Source: Methylomonas sp. (lineage in GTDB: Bacteria; Pseudomonadota; Gammaproteobacteria; Methylococcales; Methylomonadaceae). From it: a DNA stretch of 7,627 nt. The stretch lies in NCBI GenBank assembly GCA_028688235.1, contig JAQTYP010000154.1, positions 1 through 7,627 of the forward strand, given 5' to 3'. Within the stretch, counting starts at the first letter, position 1. Each line of letters opens with the position of its first letter. Positions 4,926 to 7,627 of this stretch are shown piece after piece. The notes under the pieces were generated by a model. The model saw only the letters and a list, made by a program, of their open reading frames with translations. It was not told the DNA's origin and ran no database searches. The translations under genes were made by a program, and so were the position numbers.

Positions 4926-6227
4926 CTAATCCAGTATGAACCGGCTGATCGCCTTGAGTTCGTCGTCGCTCAACTGCGGAAAGCCCGGCATCTGCATGCT
5001 GTTTTCCCGATTCTTGCCGGGGCTTTTGGTCCAGCGGGCGATACCGGCAGGATTGCCGGCATAGTCCTTCCGAATTTCTTCCAGCGACGGCCCGACAGTC
5101 GGCAAACTGGGATGATGGCAAGCCGCGCAATTCTGCTTGAACCCGGTTTCTCCTGGCTCCTCCATCCCGGTATGCTTGGCTTGCTCGACCAGTTTGGCCT
5201 GCTCCTGAGCTTCTGCCACGGCCGCCATGTAGTTGGCGGTTTTTTCGGCGATGGCGACCTTGTGATCGTGCAGCGCATTTTCCCGGTATTCGTGCCTGGC
5301 GACGCCCATCACCACCAAGGCGCAAGCAAACAAGGCAATAATGTTCTTAAAGTGATCGTCCACCGAATTTTCAGGGTGGCTGATATTGGCCCACATCCAG
5401 CGCAAGGCCGGCAGAGCCAGCGAACCGCCGAAAAATAGCAACAATGTCACGCCCCAACTCATGCCTTGCGGCGGCAGCGAGACGAAGACGATCAATCCGC
5501 TGAAGATCTGGAATATCGTGGCGCCGAAGGCAAACGCATAGAAGAAGCGGCGTATCATCAGGGACTGTCCAGGGCTGAATTTCACGTCTTCCTGAAAGGA
5601 GGGCCGCCCCGTCCACCAGACGAAGAACAGGGAACTGAACAGGATGGCGGCCGACACGAAGTGCAAATAGCGCGGCAAGACGTTGGGCAACAGCATCGCG
5701 GAGAAGAAGCCCCTGACCTCCGGCCAATATTCGGGAAACAACATCAGATTGACGTTGGTCATATAGATCAGCGGAATGAATAGGAACAGCGCGGACTCCA
5801 GCGCCGAAATCCCGATGTGCAACTCGGGAATATTGACGAAACGGTGCCACCAGAACTTGTGTGCGTAAGCCAACAGGAACGCAACGATGACCAGCGGAAT
5901 CACCGCCATCCAGGCGCTGCCGATCAAGGCACTGGAGGCATAGAACTGCGGCGCGTAAAGGGTGTTGATGATCAGCAGCGGCGCCACCCCCATCACCACC
6001 GCCATGCTTTTATTGACGGTAACCGCCTGCATGATCTTGTAGGCCAGCGTCTCGTAGGCCGGAGTTTTCAAACCCTTTATCTGGCAAAACAAACTGAACA
6101 GGGAGCCACCCAGCATCATGTGCACGAACACGATATGCACGATGAAGGACACGATCAATAATACTTCGAGCAAGCCTTCCGGCGCGGGGAGCGGCAGTGG
6201 AATGTCGCGTGGAACGGGAAAAGTCAT
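4926..6227 (-). CDS. CydA-like 8-TM membrane protein with C-terminal monohaem cytochrome c (second subunit)
   Basis: This is a 433-aa inner-membrane protein, probably one half of a two-subunit redox complex. About eight hydrophobic helices (near residues 18-45, 70-92, 100-122, 138-160, 185-206, 226-250, 257-278, 294-311) are followed by a linker (RHEYRENALHDHK, then an Ala/Glu-rich helix). A C-terminal cytochrome c domain has CAACH at 367-371 and a likely axial Met at 411 or 413 (SMQMPGFP). An even helix count places both termini in the periplasm, as needed for haem c attachment. VHIVFVHMMLGG (30-41) resembles the first helix of cytochrome bd subunit I, with His31 at the CydA His19 position. 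YLHFVSAAIL (188-197) resembles the helix with the b558 ligand His186. The acidic pair of CydA helix 3 is not seen. The start overlaps the previous stop as ATGA. Homology to CydA is inferred by eye. Confidence 0.85.
   Translation of the reverse strand: MTFPVPRDIPLPLPAPEGLLEVLLIVSFIVHIVFVHMMLGGSLFSLFCQIKGLKTPAYETLAYKIMQAVTVNKSMAVVMGVAPLLIINTLYAPQFYASSALIGSAWMAVIPLVIVAFLLAYAHKFWWHRFVNIPELHIGISALESALFLFIPLIYMTNVNLMLFPEYWPEVRGFFSAMLLPNVLPRYLHFVSAAILFSSLFFVWWTGRPSFQEDVKFSPGQSLMIRRFFYAFAFGATIFQIFSGLIVFVSLPPQGMSWGVTLLLFFGGSLALPALRWMWANISHPENSVDDHFKNIIALFACALVVMGVARHEYRENALHDHKVAIAEKTANYMAAVAEAQEQAKLVEQAKHTGMEEPGETGFKQNCAACHHPSLPTVGPSLEEIRKDYAGNPAGIARWTKSPGKNRENSMQMPGFPQLSDDELKAISRFILD
6224..6227 (-). 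promoter_or_regulatory. ATGA stop/start overlap coupling the two CydA-like cytochrome genes
   Basis: The TGA of the first gene (6224-6226) overlaps the ATG of the second (6225-6227). This arrangement commonly gives translational coupling and balanced amounts of two subunits. Confidence 0.85.
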
Positions 6228-7627
6228 TTGTGGGTTCCTGATTGAGGTTGAGCAAGATCGGGCAAGGTGCCGTAGTGGGTCGCCGAGGAAATTTTGTCCG
6301 GCTTGGGAATGCCGGTGGTTTGCACACCTTCTATTGCACGGGCGCGGGTTTGCAGCGACACCAGATAAACGGACAAGGCTTCGAGCTCCGAGCTATTGCC
6401 CGGAAACGGCGGCATGAAATAGCGGGCGCCATGCATGTTGTCTATGTAGGCGGCAAGCACGGAGGCGTTCCAAGGCTTGTCGCCATACATCTTGATCAAC
6501 TGCGCGCGTATGCCGTTGACGCCTTTGACGGTATGGCAGCGCGTACAGGCAATCTGGAACACCTCGCGTCCGGCCTTCACCTGGTTATCGGGAGTAATGT
6601 GGCGAATATCGGTGTAAGTCGCGTGTTGCAGCATGCCGTCGCGCTGCAACAAGGGATAGTCGGATACCCGGATGCCGTTCGCATACATGTAATTGCCGAC
6701 GATAAACGGTTTGCGGATGAACTCCCTGACCCGCTCGAACTGGCCCAACATCAGGCACAACACGGCGAGCGATGCCAAGTACATGCCGCCATGCACCTTG
6801 CCGGGTTGGCGTATGCTCTCCACCAACACCCAGGCCACGAACAACGAGCCGATAATCAGCAGCCACTTGAAATTGGCGTGCCAATCGGTGTACTCCTGAG
6901 TGGTAATCGCCACCGGTAGGTTGGCCAGCATGTTTTGAGGCACCACCTGGTAATACCAGTACGAGGCGATCACCAACACCCCCATCCATAGCGCGGACCA
7001 GCGGGCGATCAAAAACATGACGCCGCTGCGTAGCGACTGATCATTGACGGTGAACCAGTACATGAAACAAATCATGGTCATGCCCCCCATCACCATCGCC
7101 AACGAGGTTCTAAACGCCAGTTGCGGCGCATACATCGGGTTGAATAAGCCCGATAACAGCGATTGATCGCTATGCCAATTGCCGGGCTCCATCATGAATC
7201 CCAGGATGGCCACGATGATGGCCATCGTGATCCAGGAAAAAATCGCCAATGCAATTCCCAACTTCAAATGTTTATGTTTGGTTTCGGGAGACTTGGCCGC
7301 GGACTGCCAGCTCAGAAAATAAATCATGATCAACGAGACTTCGGTGACAAACACCAGCCATTCGGCAAACCAGCCCCAGAAAAACACCCGAATCAAGCTG
7401 CCGATCGCGGCGGGGTTGACCAAGGCCGCCGAAAACCAGATACCTACGCCGGTCATCGCGCCGACGGTCGTGGTGACGATGAAAATGACTTTTAACAAGC
7501 GATACGCCAGCTCATCCCAACGCGGATCCCGATTACGGATACCGATATATTCCAGCAAGGCAATAATCGGCAAAGCGCCGATGGCGAAGGCGTGATTGAT
7601 CAGAACGTGCAAAATCGCATCGGCCGC
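6224..7627 (-). CDS. CydA-like 8-TM membrane protein with C-terminal monohaem cytochrome c (first subunit, 5' end cut)
   Basis: The reading frame is open to the window edge (AADAI before the TTG at 7612), so the true start lies outside; the TTG has no ribosome site. Numbering visible residues from that TTG, roughly eight helices lie at 1-22, 38-64, 74-102, 117-141, 163-189, 200-221, 247-266 and 275-292. A periplasmic cytochrome c follows, with CTRCH at 356-360 and likely axial Met400 (YFMPPFPG). Similarity to cytochrome bd subunit I is seen in NHAFAIGALPIIALLE (His7 at the CydA His19 position), GVGIWFSAALVNP, and FFWGWFAEWLVFVTEVS (Glu84 and Glu91 near the CydA Glu99/Glu107 pair). It is also seen in LFNPMYAPQLAFRTS, where Arg168 sits at the b558 ligand His186 position, and ESIRQP, which recalls EFGRQP of CydA. 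Its stop overlaps the next start, so the two proteins are probably translated together as partners. Confidence 0.85.
   Translation of the reverse strand, partial: AADAILHVLINHAFAIGALPIIALLEYIGIRNRDPRWDELAYRLLKVIFIVTTTVGAMTGVGIWFSAALVNPAAIGSLIRVFFWGWFAEWLVFVTEVSLIMIYFLSWQSAAKSPETKHKHLKLGIALAIFSWITMAIIVAILGFMMEPGNWHSDQSLLSGLFNPMYAPQLAFRTSLAMVMGGMTMICFMYWFTVNDQSLRSGVMFLIARWSALWMGVLVIASYWYYQVVPQNMLANLPVAITTQEYTDWHANFKWLLIIGSLFVAWVLVESIRQPGKVHGGMYLASLAVLCLMLGQFERVREFIRKPFIVGNYMYANGIRVSDYPLLQRDGMLQHATYTDIRHITPDNQVKAGREVFQIACTRCHTVKGVNGIRAQLIKMYGDKPWNASVLAAYIDNMHGARYFMPPFPGNSSELEALSVYLVSLQTRARAIEGVQTTGIPKPDKISSATHYGTLPDLAQPQSGTHK

Noticed and set aside
5371..5850. 159-codon minus-strand frame overlapping the second CydA-like subunit
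   Set aside because: It is an out-of-frame reading of the same strand with no start signal. The 433-aa frame carries the haem motif and TM helices.
6242..6919. 225-codon frame on the + strand opposite the first CydA-like subunit
   Set aside because: The minus-strand frame encodes CTRCH, membrane helices and the cytochrome fold; the + frame has no coherent hydrophobic or motif pattern.
7610..7612. TTG as the start codon of the first CydA-like subunit
   Set aside because: The frame is open upstream to the window edge, no ribosome site precedes the TTG, and starting there would cut into the first membrane helix. The true start lies outside the window.

Overview
The window is most likely from a gammaproteobacterial methylotroph or methanotroph (Methylococcales-like). 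The best single clue is a full-length formaldehyde-activating enzyme (fae). Supporting clues are abundant c-type cytochromes, moderate GC, and dispersed palindromic repeats. The genus cannot be fixed from sequence alone.

Layout. The + strand starts with the 3' end of a glycine-zipper protein (2-136). A possible promoter follows, then a 699-aa exported nine-haem cytochrome c with an N-terminal IPT/TIG domain (316-2415), closed by a strong intrinsic terminator (2431-2460). About 800 bp without an intact gene follow (2461-3263). This stretch holds palindromic repeats and a broken REP-associated tyrosine transposase (RAYT). The RAYT is split by a 144-bp non-autonomous element flanked by a perfect 9-bp target duplication. 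The rest of the window is a minus-strand cluster. In transcription order it contains: an 8-TM CydA-like protein with a C-terminal cytochrome c (7627-6224, 5' end outside the window); a second 8-TM protein of the same design, overlapping the first by ATGA (6227-4926); fae (4890-4381); a 91-aa coiled-coil protein of unknown function (4235-3960); and a YecA/UPF0149-family protein (3908-3264).

How the genes may work together. The two coupled membrane proteins look like one inner-membrane complex of the cytochrome bd superfamily type, in which each subunit carries its own periplasmic c haem. Such a complex could move electrons between membrane or periplasmic carriers and an acceptor, possibly O2. 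fae follows 35 bp downstream, which ties the cluster to C1 metabolism: Fae condenses formaldehyde with tetrahydromethanopterin. The nine-haem cytochrome on the other strand is a separate transcription unit. It could be a periplasmic or surface electron carrier, but no shared pathway is shown by the sequence.

The most notable observations are the element-in-RAYT insertion, whose removal restores the transposase reading frame exactly, and the paired CydA-like/cytochrome c fusions, which seem to have lost different haem ligands.
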